64,000 bases of DNA from Rhizobium metallidurans. Its GTDB lineage: Bacteria > Pseudomonadota > Alphaproteobacteria > Rhizobiales > Rhizobiaceae. The first letter of the stretch is position 1. The number at the start of each line of letters is the position of its first letter. The stretch is from NCBI RefSeq assembly GCF_014196505.1, contig NZ_JACIDW010000001.1:62001-126000 (forward strand), given 5' to 3'. Below, in pieces: positions 37,986 through 46,676 of this stretch. The notes under the pieces were generated by a model, which was not told the DNA's origin, made no database searches, and saw only the letters and a program-made list of their open reading frames with translations. Both the position numbers and the translations under genes were made by a program.

Positions 37986-39626
37986 TCAGCCGATCGAAAT
38001 GTCCCAGGGCGCCACGACCTGCCAGTCGAGGTTCTTCTCCATGCCCTTGACCTCCTTGGTGGCCCAGCGCGACATCGCCTGAGAATACCACGGAATGAAG
38101 GCCCAATCCTCGCGGAATGCCTTTTGGGCATCCTGTGCGAGCTTGATGCGATCGGGATCGTCGGCCGCCTTGGTCGCTGCTTCGGCGAGAGCGGAGTCCA
38201 CCTTCTCGTTCTTGTAGCCGCCAAGCTTGTTCTGGGCGTTGGACGAGGTCGAGGCAATGCAGCCGGCGAGATAGGATACGGCGTCAGGCACGCGGGTGCC
38301 GACGTCGTCGCGGAAGATCTGCACCGAGTTCTGGTCCGGACCGGCGTAGGAGTCCTGCTGCGGCTTCATGTCGACGGCGGTAATGCCGAGGTTCTGCCGC
38401 CACTGTTCGGCGATGAACTGCGCCGCGGCCTGAATGGCCGGAGCGGAGATACCGACGAAGAGGATCTTCGGCAGGCGCTCAGGCCCGCCATAGCTGGATT
38501 CGGCGAGCAGCTTCTTGGCGGCGGCCGGATCGTAAGGATAGGGCTCGAAGCCGGAATTGTCGGCGCCAGGCACCGAGTTCAGGATCTGATCGGCCTTCTT
38601 GTGCGGACCATCGGGATAGGAGGCCTTGAAGAGACCGTCACGGTCGATTGCCATGATCAGCGCCTGGCGAACCTTCGGATCGTCCATCGGCGCGCGGGTG
38701 ACGTTGAACCAGAAGTGCTGGCTGGTCGGGATCAGCGGGCCGGCGGAAAATTCAGGGCCGAGGTCCTGGATGATCGTCGAGGTGACCAGCTCGGTGTGTG
38801 CGTTGAACTCGCCGGACTTGATCAGCGACGTCGCGGTGACGTTGTCCTCGATCGAGGTGATTTCGATGCGCGCCAGCTTCGGCTTCGGGCCGAAGAAGTT
38901 CTCGTTCGGCTCGAACACCAGCTTGCCGGCGTCGATATCGATGCTGGTGAGCTTGAACGGGCCAGAATAGACGGCGCTGCTGTCGGGCTTGTACCAATCC
39001 ACCACTTCCTCGCCGTCGCTGCCGCGAGACTGCGCGGCCTTGGTGATCGGCGCGATGTGGTTTGCAAGGCGCATGAAGAATATCGGGTCGGCTTCCGTCA
39101 GCGTTACGACAACCGTGCCCTCGTCAGGCGTGGCAACGCCCGTCAGCTCGTTGCCGGAACCGGCGCCGATTTCCTTGTAGCCCTGAACCTTGCTCAGCAC
39201 CTGGTCGGCGCGCTGGCTCTTGGTATTGGGCATGGAAGCGACTTCCCATGAGCCCTTGACGTCGGCCGAGGTGATCTTGCTGCCGTCCGAGAAGACGGCC
39301 TTGGGGTCGATCTTGAAGGTCCAGACCTTGTTGTCCGATGATTCCCAGCTGGTGAAGACGTAAGGCTTGATCTTGCCTTCGCTGTCGAAATACATCGGCG
39401 AGGCCCACCAGATCGAGTTCCAGCGGAATGGAACGCCGCCGCCGCGTAGTGGCGACCAATCCTGGTTGAACGCCGGGTTGGCCACCTTCAGAACCTGGCC
39501 GTCCTGGGCGAGCACGATGCGCGCATTCAGGCCGAAAATCGTCAGGCCGACGCCTGCGGCCAGACTGAGCTTCAACGCCTCGCGACGCGACATTCCTTTA
39601 TTTTCGCTGTTAGTCCGATCAGTCAT
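37986..39626 (-). CDS. Periplasmic solute-binding protein, family 5 (DppA-like)
   Basis: A 546-residue binding protein that feeds the dipeptide-type transporter. The N-terminus carries a twin-arginine signal (GMSRREALKLSLAAGVGLTI, cleavage near VLAQ), so Tat export is likely. Family blocks: FSDGSKITSADVKGSWEVAS, KVRQALIMAIDRDGLF (conserved VRQAL) and ESSYGGPERLPKI. ATG at 39626 has GGGAGGA immediately upstream. It heads the leftward operon that also carries the DUF1537 kinase, so the imported ligand is probably an acidic saccharide, not a peptide; this is inference. Confidence 0.92.
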   Translation of the reverse strand: MTDRTNSENKGMSRREALKLSLAAGVGLTIFGLNARIVLAQDGQVLKVANPAFNQDWSPLRGGGVPFRWNSIWWASPMYFDSEGKIKPYVFTSWESSDNKVWTFKIDPKAVFSDGSKITSADVKGSWEVASMPNTKSQRADQVLSKVQGYKEIGAGSGNELTGVATPDEGTVVVTLTEADPIFFMRLANHIAPITKAAQSRGSDGEEVVDWYKPDSSAVYSGPFKLTSIDIDAGKLVFEPNENFFGPKPKLARIEITSIEDNVTATSLIKSGEFNAHTELVTSTIIQDLGPEFSAGPLIPTSQHFWFNVTRAPMDDPKVRQALIMAIDRDGLFKASYPDGPHKKADQILNSVPGADNSGFEPYPYDPAAAKKLLAESSYGGPERLPKILFVGISAPAIQAAAQFIAEQWRQNLGITAVDMKPQQDSYAGPDQNSVQIFRDDVGTRVPDAVSYLAGCIASTSSNAQNKLGGYKNEKVDSALAEAATKAADDPDRIKLAQDAQKAFREDWAFIPWYSQAMSRWATKEVKGMEKNLDWQVVAPWDISIG

Positions 39627-39932
39627 TCCATCCTCCCATGACAAAATCGATGACGTCTCCATCTTTCGCTCCATCCCGAAAGTGCGTCATGACATGGCGC
39701 TGACACTCGCTCGATAATGTAAATATGTCAACAGAAATTAATTCAACAACACGCCGGCAAAACGCACAAAAATTTTTCTTATTAAATTTCAAACGCTTAA
39801 AAAATTCGATCGATTGAAATGCGCTTTATCATATTGACAACATGCGGAACGAGGATGAGAAAACCCGCATCTTGCAGGGCTGGACTTCCCGCCTTTTGCC
39901 GCCATTTGCGGCGTTCATCCGAGGAGGACGAC
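39627..39932. promoter_or_regulatory. Divergent control region of the acid-sugar regulon, 306 bp
   Basis: AT-rich island (39715-39840) between the two divergent operons. It holds a near-perfect 14-base palindrome TTCGATCGATTGAA (39805-39818, one mismatched pair), a TTGACA at 39834-39839, and two related heptamers, GTCAACA at 39727-39733 and GACAACA at 39836-39842, one near each operon. These are candidates for operator half-sites of the FadR-type GntR encoded in the regulon. The rightward ribosome site is GAGGAGGACGAC. No open reading frame is convincing here. Confidence 0.45.
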
Positions 39933-40838
39933 ATGAACAATCACAAGATCACCGGTGTCTATAGTGCAGCCGCCACCCCCCTCAATGCCGACGGAAGCCC
40001 GGATCTCGGCCTCTTCACCGAGCATTGCCAGCGCCTGCTTTCGGAAGGATGCCACGGCGTGGCGCTTCTGGGCACCACGGGCGAGGCGAATTCCTTTTCG
40101 TCGAGCGAGCGCAAGGCGATCCTCGAGGCGGCACTGAAGGCGGGGATCCCCGCGGACAAGTTGTTGCCAGGCACCGGCGTCGTCGCCATCCAGGAGACGG
40201 TGGAGCTGACCAAGCATGCCCTGTCGCTCGGCGTGACGAAGGTCGTGATGCTGCCGCCCTTCTACTACAAGGGCGTCTCCGACGACGGCCTGTTTGCCGC
40301 CTATTCCCAGATCCTGGAGAAGATCGCCGACAACAGGTTGCAGGTCATCCTCTATCATATTCCGCAGGTTTCAGGCGTTCCGCTGTCGGTGCCGCTGATC
40401 GGACGACTGATCGAAGCCTTCCCTGAAACGGTCGTCGGTATCAAGGAATCGGCGGGCGATTTCAACAACATGCAGGCAATCATCGCCGCCTACCCGGGTT
40501 TCTCGGTTCTTGCGGGCGCCGATCCGCTGCTGCTGCCATTGTTGAAGGCAGGCGGCGCCGGCTGCATCACGGCAACCTCCAACCTCGTCGCGGATTCGCT
40601 GCGCACCGTCTATGACAAGGTGCACGACGAAAGCAGCGCCGACGCAGTCGAAACCGCGCAGGCGCGCATCAACGCCTACCGCACGCTGTCCAATTCCTAC
40701 GTCCAGATCCCGACCATCAAGGCGATGGTCGGCCTGAAGACCGGCAACCCCGCCTGGAAGCGTACGCGCGCACCGCTGATGCCGATCAGCGACGCGGATT
40801 ACGCATCGCTTGCCGAAGCCTACAAGACGCTGCCGTAA
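39933..40838 (+). CDS. DHDPS/N-acetylneuraminate lyase family aldolase
   Basis: Class I pyruvate-type aldolase or dehydratase of 301 residues (TIM barrel). GTTGE (47-51) is the carboxylate-binding loop, Tyr141 in YHIPQ the proton relay, and Lys171 in VGIKESAG the Schiff-base lysine. Lysine biosynthesis is unlikely given its operon with sugar-acid enzymes. Relatives include N-acetylneuraminate lyase, KDG aldolase, and KDG/5-keto-4-deoxyglucarate dehydratases. I infer cleavage of a 3-deoxy-2-ulosonic or ulosaric acid to pyruvate plus an aldehyde. ATG at 39933 has a strong GAGGAGGA site; the longer frame to 39819 is non-coding leader. Confidence 0.92.
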   Translation: MNNHKITGVYSAAATPLNADGSPDLGLFTEHCQRLLSEGCHGVALLGTTGEANSFSSSERKAILEAALKAGIPADKLLPGTGVVAIQETVELTKHALSLGVTKVVMLPPFYYKGVSDDGLFAAYSQILEKIADNRLQVILYHIPQVSGVPLSVPLIGRLIEAFPETVVGIKESAGDFNNMQAIIAAYPGFSVLAGADPLLLPLLKAGGAGCITATSNLVADSLRTVYDKVHDESSADAVETAQARINAYRTLSNSYVQIPTIKAMVGLKTGNPAWKRTRAPLMPISDADYASLAEAYKTLP

Positions 40839-40848
40839 GGAGGACGAC

Positions 40849-42033
40849 ATGGCCTTCACGGGTTTGCAGCCGGATGCCGTTCCGGCCCTGATGACGGGTG
40901 AAATTACCGCCAATCGCAGCGAAAGCGGACGTTTCGACGCCTACCTACCCTCCCCCTGCATCCAGAACCATGCGGCCAATCTGGCCTTCCTGCCGGACGG
41001 GACGCTGACCTGTGTGTGGTTCGGCGGCACGATGGAGGGCATGGGCGACATCTCGATTTACATGTCGCGCCTGGTGCCCGGCTCAACGCAATGGTCGCAA
41101 CCGGAGAAAATGTCCGACGATCCCGCAAAGTCCGAGCAAAATCCATTGATTTTCAATGCTCCTGATGGAAATGTCTGGCTGCTTTACACCTCGCAGACAT
41201 CTGGAAACCAGGACGGCTCGGTTGTCAAATGTCGGATATCCAGAGACGGCGGCCTTACCTTCGGCGACGTCCGAGTGCTGTGCGATCTTCCCGGCACGTT
41301 CGTTAGGCAGCCCATTGTCGTCAACAGCGCCGGCACCTGGCTTCTACCCGTCTTTCGCTGCGTCGGACTGTCCGGCGAGCGTTGGACGGGCGACGCCGAT
41401 ACCGCGGGCGTACTGATCTCGCGCGACGCCGGGAAAAGCTGGGCGATGACCGAGGTGCCCGACAGCGTGGGCGCTGTTCACATGAACATCGTGCCCTTGC
41501 CGAACGGTGAATTCGTCGCCTTCTATCGCAACCGCTTCGCCGAATCGGTATTGTCCAGCCGCTCGCGTGACGGCGAAAGCTGGAGCGCGCCGGAGCCGAT
41601 CGACCTGCCGAACAACAACTCGTCCATCCAGGCAACCAAGCTGAAAAATGGCGACATTGCAATGGTTTACAACCACTGTAATGCCTCGATGTCCGACGCC
41701 CGGCGCCTGTCGCTCTATGACGAGATCGAAGGCGACGAGGAAACCGCGTCCGCCGCAGTCGAGCCGCACCAAAGGCGCAAGGCGATCTGGGGCGTGCCGC
41801 GCGCGCCGCTTAGCCTCGCCTTTTCGGCGGATGGCGGCCACAGCTTTCCGCGCCGGATCGACCTCGATACCGGCGATGGCTACTGCTTGAGCAACAACTC
41901 GAAGGATGCCGTCAACCGCGAGTTTTCCTACGCGTCGATCACCCAGGGGGCCGATGGCACGGTGCATATCGCCTACACGTACTATCGCCGCGCGATCAAG
42001 TATGTGCGGCTGTCTCCCGACGCGCTCGGCTGA
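40849..42033 (+). CDS. Cytoplasmic Asp-box (BNR) sialidase-like glycoside hydrolase
   Basis: A 394-residue six-bladed beta-propeller type protein. Four Asp boxes are visible: SRDGGLTF (131-138), SRDAGKSW (191-198), SRDGESW (239-245) and SADGGHSF (326-333). The family blocks QNHAANLAFLPDGTL (39-53), NPLIFNAPDGNVWLLYT (98-114), FVRQPI (151-156) and REFSYASITQ (357-366) match bacterial and plant sialidase-like proteins. There is no signal peptide, so it should act in the cytosol on an imported glycoside. It starts ten bases after the aldolase stop with AGGAGGAC as ribosome site. True sialidase activity is doubtful; a 2-keto-3-deoxy sugar acid hydrolase is plausible. Confidence 0.85.
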   Translation: MAFTGLQPDAVPALMTGEITANRSESGRFDAYLPSPCIQNHAANLAFLPDGTLTCVWFGGTMEGMGDISIYMSRLVPGSTQWSQPEKMSDDPAKSEQNPLIFNAPDGNVWLLYTSQTSGNQDGSVVKCRISRDGGLTFGDVRVLCDLPGTFVRQPIVVNSAGTWLLPVFRCVGLSGERWTGDADTAGVLISRDAGKSWAMTEVPDSVGAVHMNIVPLPNGEFVAFYRNRFAESVLSSRSRDGESWSAPEPIDLPNNNSSIQATKLKNGDIAMVYNHCNASMSDARRLSLYDEIEGDEETASAAVEPHQRRKAIWGVPRAPLSLAFSADGGHSFPRRIDLDTGDGYCLSNNSKDAVNREFSYASITQGADGTVHIAYTYYRRAIKYVRLSPDALG

Positions 42034-42059
42034 CGCCGGGTCTCGTTTCGCTTGTCAAA

Positions 42060-42092
42060 TCGACGCGCCAGCGGGCCAGCTTGGCGCGTCGA
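42060..42092 (+). terminator. Strong stem-loop after the sialidase-like gene
   Basis: TCGACGCGCCA (42060-42070) pairs perfectly over 11 bases with TGGCGCGTCGA (42082-42092), with an 11-base loop. It begins 27 bases after the stop. No T-tract follows, so it may act as a Rho-assisted end or as an mRNA 3' stabiliser. Confidence 0.5.
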
Positions 42093-42111
42093 TCTGGCGC
42101 CGCATTGGTTG

Positions 42112-42125
42112 GAATTTACAAATTC
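42112..42125. promoter_or_regulatory. Candidate operator palindrome
   Basis: GAATTTACAAATTC is an inverted repeat with six-base perfect arms around AC. The half-sequence AATTTACA recurs at 42321-42328, about 50 bases before the start of the next gene. Confidence 0.3.
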
Positions 42126-42378
42126 GTCGATCGCTGGCCAATGCACCGCGTAAAGGGTCGCTTCGTACAGAAACTTTTCTGCGTCGCACAATAATTCAAT
42201 ATTATCAATTATATAGTGGATATTTTCGACGAACATGACGGCCAGGCAGCTGGAGCGCATTGTATTTTTCCGAACAAATATACTCTCCAAGCTTGCCAAC
42301 ACGACGAAGCTGGTATAACAAATTTACATCTTGGCGGCACCGAGAGATGCCGCGATACCGCAGGGGAGGAGTAATCCG

Positions 42379-43512
42379 GTGGTCAGCTTGGATTCGCCTA
42401 TCACAATCATCAGGCCCGATATCATCGAGTTCGGCGTGGGGACGGCGGAGCGCCTGGGCAAATGGGCGAGCGACAAGGGCTATGCCCGGATCCTCGTTAT
42501 TTCCGACGCATTCAATTCCACGCGCGTCGAAACACTCGGCCTGAAGGGTGATATCACGGTTTTCGCCGATGTGACGCCGGAGCCAGACACCGCCAATCTC
42601 GACAAGGTGCTTGCGGCCGCCAATGCCGCCGATGCGCAGCTGGTCGTCGGGTTCGGCGGCGGCAGTGCCATGGATCTTGCAAAGCTGGCCGCCGTTCTTG
42701 CCGGCTCGTCGCAGACGCTGCGCGAAGTCGTCGGTCCCAACAAGGTTCACGGCCCACGCCGCGTGGCGCTGGCGCAAGTGCCGACGACGGCTGGAACGGG
42801 CAGTGAAGCGGGCATTCGCGCGCTGGTCACCGATCCCAAGACGATGGCCAAGCTTGCCGTCGAAAGCATCCACATGCTCGCCGATATCGCCGTCATCGAC
42901 CCGGCGCTGACCTTCACCGTTCCGGCGCGCACGACGGCGGCGACGGGTGTCGATGCCATGGCGCATTGCGTCGAGGCCTTCACCAATCGCAAGGCGCATC
43001 CAATGATCGACCTCTACGCGATCGAGGGAACCCGACTGGTCGGCAAGTATCTCGCCCGCGCCGTCAAGGATGGCGCCGACGCCGAGGCCCGCGCCGGCCT
43101 GGCGCTCGCCTCGCTTTACGGCGGTTTCTGTCTCGGGCCGGTCAACACGGCTGGCGGTCACGCGCTGGCCTATCCGCTCGGCACGCGCTGGCATATCGCC
43201 CATGGCGCCGCGAATGCGCTGATCTTCCCGCATGTGCTGGCGTTCAACACACCGTCGGTTCCGGAAAAGACCCGCGCGGTGATGGACGCGCTTGGCCGCA
43301 AGACATCGGACGACGTGCAGTCGGTCTTCGACGCGGCCTATTCCTTCTGCGCCGATCTCGGCATCGAGATGAAGCTCTCGGCGCTCGGCGTGCCGGATAG
43401 CGATCTCGACGCCATGGCCGACGATGCCTTCGCCATTCGTCGTCTTCTCGACAACAACCCGCGCGATCTCGCGCGCGCCGACATACGTTCGATATACGAA
43501 GCCGCCTACTGA
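42379..43512 (+). CDS. Iron-containing alcohol dehydrogenase
   Basis: Group III metal-dependent alcohol dehydrogenase of 377 residues. The NAD-binding GGGSAMDLAK is at 93-102. PTTAGTGSEAG precedes the metal-site region, where DAMAHCVEAFTN, GGHALAYPLGTRWHIAHG and nearby residues give the Asp/His ligands. GTG at 42379 is preceded by GGGGAGGAG. In this operon I infer it interconverts the aldehyde released by the aldolase with the matching alcohol (for example tartaric semialdehyde to threonate), but the family's range is broad. Confidence 0.92.
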   Translation: MVSLDSPITIIRPDIIEFGVGTAERLGKWASDKGYARILVISDAFNSTRVETLGLKGDITVFADVTPEPDTANLDKVLAAANAADAQLVVGFGGGSAMDLAKLAAVLAGSSQTLREVVGPNKVHGPRRVALAQVPTTAGTGSEAGIRALVTDPKTMAKLAVESIHMLADIAVIDPALTFTVPARTTAATGVDAMAHCVEAFTNRKAHPMIDLYAIEGTRLVGKYLARAVKDGADAEARAGLALASLYGGFCLGPVNTAGGHALAYPLGTRWHIAHGAANALIFPHVLAFNTPSVPEKTRAVMDALGRKTSDDVQSVFDAAYSFCADLGIEMKLSALGVPDSDLDAMADDAFAIRRLLDNNPRDLARADIRSIYEAAY

Positions 43513-43543
43513 GTGCCTTCGATCCAATAAGGGAATGTGACTG

Positions 43544-44533
43544 ATGGACAGAAATGCAAAAGTCGCGGTGACTCTGGGTGATCCGGCCGGCGTCGGCCCC
43601 GAGGTGATCGTCAAGGCGCTGGCAACCTTGCCTGAGATCGAGCGCCGCGATTTCGTGATCGTCGGAAACACCGAAGCGCTTGAGCGTGCCAATCGTTCAG
43701 CCGGAACGGGCCTGCGGTTCGCGCTTGCCGGGTCGTCGGGTGATGACAGCATCGCCGTCGATGAAGTAGATCTCGGCGCCGCCCTCCCCGAAATCGGCAA
43801 GGTCAGCCCGGTCGCGGGCGACGCCTCGGTCCGCTACATCAGCCGCGCCGTCGAGCTTGCGATGTCGCGCGAGGCCGATGTCATCGTGACAGCGCCGATC
43901 AACAAGGAGGCGATGAACCTTGCCGGCCATCACTTCGACGGCCACACGGGGCTTCTGGCGCACCTGACCGGATCGAAAAGCTCGTTCATGCTTCTTGCCT
44001 CCGAACGCCTCAACACCATTCACGTCTCCACGCACATCTCGCTGAAGGGGGCGATCGAACGGGCACGCACCGAGCGCGTGCTGGCCACGATCGAAGCCGG
44101 TCACCAGCATTTCCTGCGGCTAGGCAAGAAAGCTCGCATTGCCGTTGCCGGCCTCAACCCGCATTGCGGCGAGAATGGCTTGTTTGGCACCGAGGACACC
44201 GAATTCCTGGCGCCCGCCGTGGAACTGGCACAGGCCAAGGGTATAGACGTGGTCGGGCCGATTTCGGCCGACACCGTCTTCGCCCGCGCCTATAATGGCG
44301 CTTTCGACCTGGTGATCGCGCAATACCACGATCAAGGACATATCCCGATCAAGCTCGTCGCCTTCGACACGGCCGTCAACGTGTCGCTGGGCCTGCCGAT
44401 CGATCGCGTCTCCGTCGATCACGGCACGGCCTTCGATATCGCCGGCACAGGCAAGGCCAATCACGTCAACATGCTCTCGGCGATCGCCTATGCCAGACTG
44501 ATGGCCCGCTCGCCGCGTCGTCAGGCGGCCTGA
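43544..44533 (+). CDS. pdxA2: PdxA2, four-carbon acid sugar 4-phosphate dehydrogenase
   Basis: A 329-residue NAD-dependent enzyme of the 4-hydroxythreonine-4-phosphate dehydrogenase family. [18 protein letters not shown] (9-26) opens the protein. Metal ligands lie in [24 protein letters not shown] and [14 protein letters not shown], and [13 protein letters not shown] is the substrate block. Pyridoxine synthesis is unlikely because it sits in a catabolic operon. PdxA2 proteins paired with DUF1537 kinases oxidise D-threonate (or D-erythronate) 4-phosphate, with decarboxylation, to dihydroxyacetone phosphate. The DUF1537 kinase is in the divergent operon. Confidence 0.93.
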   Translation: MDRNAKVAVTLGDPAGVGPEVIVKALATLPEIERRDFVIVGNTEALERANRSAGTGLRFALAGSSGDDSIAVDEVDLGAALPEIGKVSPVAGDASVRYISRAVELAMSREADVIVTAPINKEAMNLAGHHFDGHTGLLAHLTGSKSSFMLLASERLNTIHVSTHISLKGAIERARTERVLATIEAGHQHFLRLGKKARIAVAGLNPHCGENGLFGTEDTEFLAPAVELAQAKGIDVVGPISADTVFARAYNGAFDLVIAQYHDQGHIPIKLVAFDTAVNVSLGLPIDRVSVDHGTAFDIAGTGKANHVNMLSAIAYARLMARSPRRQAA

Positions 44534-44607
44534 TCCGGAACGAGATCTGAAACGCCTCGGTGTCACCACGCGCCATGGCCGGTCATTCTCGCGGGAGGAG
44601 ATGAACA

Positions 44608-45573
44608 ATGAACAAAACCGTTATCGTTCTCGGCGGCCAGCTGGCGCCGGAAGGATTCTCCGTGCTGGTCGAAGCCGGCGTCACGGTCGTATCGACCGAG
44701 CCTTATATCGACAGGCAGGCGGTGATCGACATCATGAAGACCCACAAGCCGGACGCCGTCATCATCCGGCTGCTGGCCGACAAGCTCGGCCCCGAGGAGA
44801 TGAAGGCTGGCGGACAGCTCCGGCATATCGCCAAGCATGGCGTCGGCACCAATGATATCAATGTCGCGGCCGCCACCGCGCTCGGCATTCCGGTCTCGAT
44901 GACAACTGGCAGCAACGGTCACTCGGTCGCCGAACACGCGCTGGCGATGATCATGACACTCGCCAAGGACCTGCCGCGGCAGGATGCGCTGATCCGCGAC
45001 GGCATCTGGGACAAGAACCAGTATCAGGGCCGGGAACTGCGTGGCCAGACGCTCGGCATCGTCGGTTTCGGCTTCATCGGCCAGACGCTCGCGAAGATGG
45101 CCGGCGCGATCGGCATGGAAATTATCGCCTTCGATCCGCATACGCCGGAAAGCGCGTTTGCCGGGAGCGTTCGCCGCGAGACCGACCTGGATAAGCTGCT
45201 CGCTTCATCGGATATTGTCAGCCTGCACTGTCCGCTGACGCCGGAAACCGACAAGCTCATCGATGCACGCCGGATCGCGCTTATGAAATCGGGCGCACTT
45301 CTGATCAACACCGCGCGCGGCGAGGTCGTCGACGAAGGCGCGCTTATTCGCGCGCTGGAAGAAGGCCATCTCGCCGGCGCCGGTCTCGACAGCTTCGAAC
45401 AGGAGCCGCCTGGCGCCGACAATCCGCTGTTCCAGCTCCCCAACACGCTGGTCTCACCGCATGTGGCGGGCGTCACGCTCGATGCCAAGCGCGCGGTATC
45501 CGTGATGGCGGCACGAAATGTCCTGGATGCGCTGGATGGAAAGCCGCTCGAAGCGCGCTTTCTCGCGCGCTGA
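44608..45573 (+). CDS. D-isomer-specific 2-hydroxyacid dehydrogenase (phosphoglycerate dehydrogenase-like)
   Basis: A 321-residue NAD-dependent dehydrogenase. The substrate domain has KHGVGTNDIN (77-86). The NAD motif is VGFGFIGQTLAKMAG (152-166), the catalytic arginine lies in LLINTARGEVVDEGAL, and the glutamate and histidine follow in DSFEQEPP and SPHVAGVT. There is no ACT regulatory domain, so it is unlikely to be the biosynthetic SerA. GGGAGGAG lies about seven bases upstream of the ATG. In context it probably oxidises or reduces a sugar-acid-derived 2-hydroxy/2-keto acid. Confidence 0.92.
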   Translation: MNKTVIVLGGQLAPEGFSVLVEAGVTVVSTEPYIDRQAVIDIMKTHKPDAVIIRLLADKLGPEEMKAGGQLRHIAKHGVGTNDINVAAATALGIPVSMTTGSNGHSVAEHALAMIMTLAKDLPRQDALIRDGIWDKNQYQGRELRGQTLGIVGFGFIGQTLAKMAGAIGMEIIAFDPHTPESAFAGSVRRETDLDKLLASSDIVSLHCPLTPETDKLIDARRIALMKSGALLINTARGEVVDEGALIRALEEGHLAGAGLDSFEQEPPGADNPLFQLPNTLVSPHVAGVTLDAKRAVSVMAARNVLDALDGKPLEARFLAR

Positions 45574-45607
45574 ACGGCTCGCACTTTCAATAACGACGGA
45601 GAAACCC

Positions 45608-46669
45608 ATGAGCGACACCGCCGATATCCGATATGCGCCCGAGGCACTGCGCGGCTTTGCCAAGGACCTGTTTAAGTCCGCCGGTCTGGAGGAGGACAAA
45701 GCGGAGGCGGTGGCCCTCTATCTCGTCGAGGCGGATCTGATGGGGCACACGACCCATGGCCTTGCACTTGCCGGCTGGTATCTGCAGAGCATCGCCGATG
45801 GCGTGATGATGCGCGAGGGCAGCGCCGATGTCATATCGGACCGCGGACCCGCCGTCGCCTGGGGCGGCAAGCGCCTGCCCGGCGCATGGCTGACATCGCA
45901 GGCCGTCAAACTTGGCTGCGATAGAGCCGAGACATACGGGACGGCGACGATAACCATCGCCAACAGCCACCATATCGGTTGCCTCGCCGCCTATCTGCCG
46001 ATCGCGACCGACCGCGGCTACATGGTGAGCATCGCAAGTTCGAGCCCTTCGGGCGCGCAGGTCGCCCCATTCGGCGGCCGCAAGGGCGTCTACACGCCCA
46101 ACCCCGTGGCGCATGGCATCCCGACATCGGGAGATCCGATCCTGATCGATATCAGCGCCTCGATCACCACGGTCAACATGGCGCAGCGCCTGATCCGCGA
46201 AGGTCGCCAGTACGAGCACGAATGGCTGATGGACGCGGATGGCAACCCGAGCCGTGACCCTGCTGTCATCGAACGCGGCGGGACGCTGTTGCCGACAGGC
46301 GGGCTCGACCACGGCCAGAAGGGATACGGCATGGCGCTGCATGTCGAAGCCTTCACCCAGGCGCTATCGGGCTATGGCCGCGCGGATGCGCCGAAGGGGA
46401 CCAATGCCGCGGTTACCGTGCAGGTGTTCGATCCGGCTGCGTTCGGCGGTCGCGAAGCCTTCCTGCGCCAGACGGGATGGCTCGTCGATGCATGCCACGA
46501 CAATCCGCCGCGCCCCGGCGTCGAGCGCGTCCGCCTGCCGGGCGAGAACGGGCTCGCGCGCAAGCGCGGCGCGCTGGCCAACGGTGTGCGCCTGTTTCCC
46601 GGAATTATCGACTCGCTACGTGGCCATGCCGAGCGGCTGGGCGTCTCGATGCCATCGACACTGGCTTGA
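45608..46669 (+). CDS. Ldh family (malate/L-lactate/ureidoglycolate-type) oxidoreductase
   Basis: A 353-residue NAD(P)-dependent dehydrogenase of the type II malate/lactate dehydrogenase fold, with no Rossmann GxGxxG. Conserved features: ADLMGHTTHGLALAGWYLQS (catalytic His), ITIANSHHIGCLAAYLPIA, PNPVAHGIPTSGDPILID and GLDHGQKGYGMALHVE. Family members act on sulfolactate, 2,3-diketogulonate, ureidoglycolate or delta-1-piperideine carboxylate, so the exact substrate is open; a 2-keto sugar acid is likely here. Last gene of the rightward operon; converges with the siderophore permease gene seven bases away. Confidence 0.9.
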   Translation: MSDTADIRYAPEALRGFAKDLFKSAGLEEDKAEAVALYLVEADLMGHTTHGLALAGWYLQSIADGVMMREGSADVISDRGPAVAWGGKRLPGAWLTSQAVKLGCDRAETYGTATITIANSHHIGCLAAYLPIATDRGYMVSIASSSPSGAQVAPFGGRKGVYTPNPVAHGIPTSGDPILIDISASITTVNMAQRLIREGRQYEHEWLMDADGNPSRDPAVIERGGTLLPTGGLDHGQKGYGMALHVEAFTQALSGYGRADAPKGTNAAVTVQVFDPAAFGGREAFLRQTGWLVDACHDNPPRPGVERVRLPGENGLARKRGALANGVRLFPGIIDSLRGHAERLGVSMPSTLA

Positions 46670-46676
46670 CTGACGC

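Larger units (their letters stand above)
42034..42378 (+). other. Intergenic region within the rightward operon, 345 bp
   Basis: Unusually long gap in an otherwise compact operon. It contains a strong stem-loop (42060-42092), a perfect palindrome (42112-42125), a second AATTTACA copy at 42321-42328 and an AT-rich stretch (42191-42300), including ATAATT/AATTAT as an inverted repeat (42191-42212). It probably carries a second promoter for the iron-type alcohol dehydrogenase and later genes. No convincing coding sequence. Confidence 0.4.

Noticed and set aside
39933-40838. Aldolase as lysine-biosynthetic DapA
   Set aside because: Operon neighbours are all sugar-acid enzymes and a GntR regulon is present; DapA is usually linked to smpB or other housekeeping genes in rhizobia.
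43544-44533. PdxA for vitamin B6 synthesis
   Set aside because: Sits in a catabolic operon with a DUF1537 kinase across the divergent promoter; biosynthetic PdxA is usually next to ksgA or surA-type genes.
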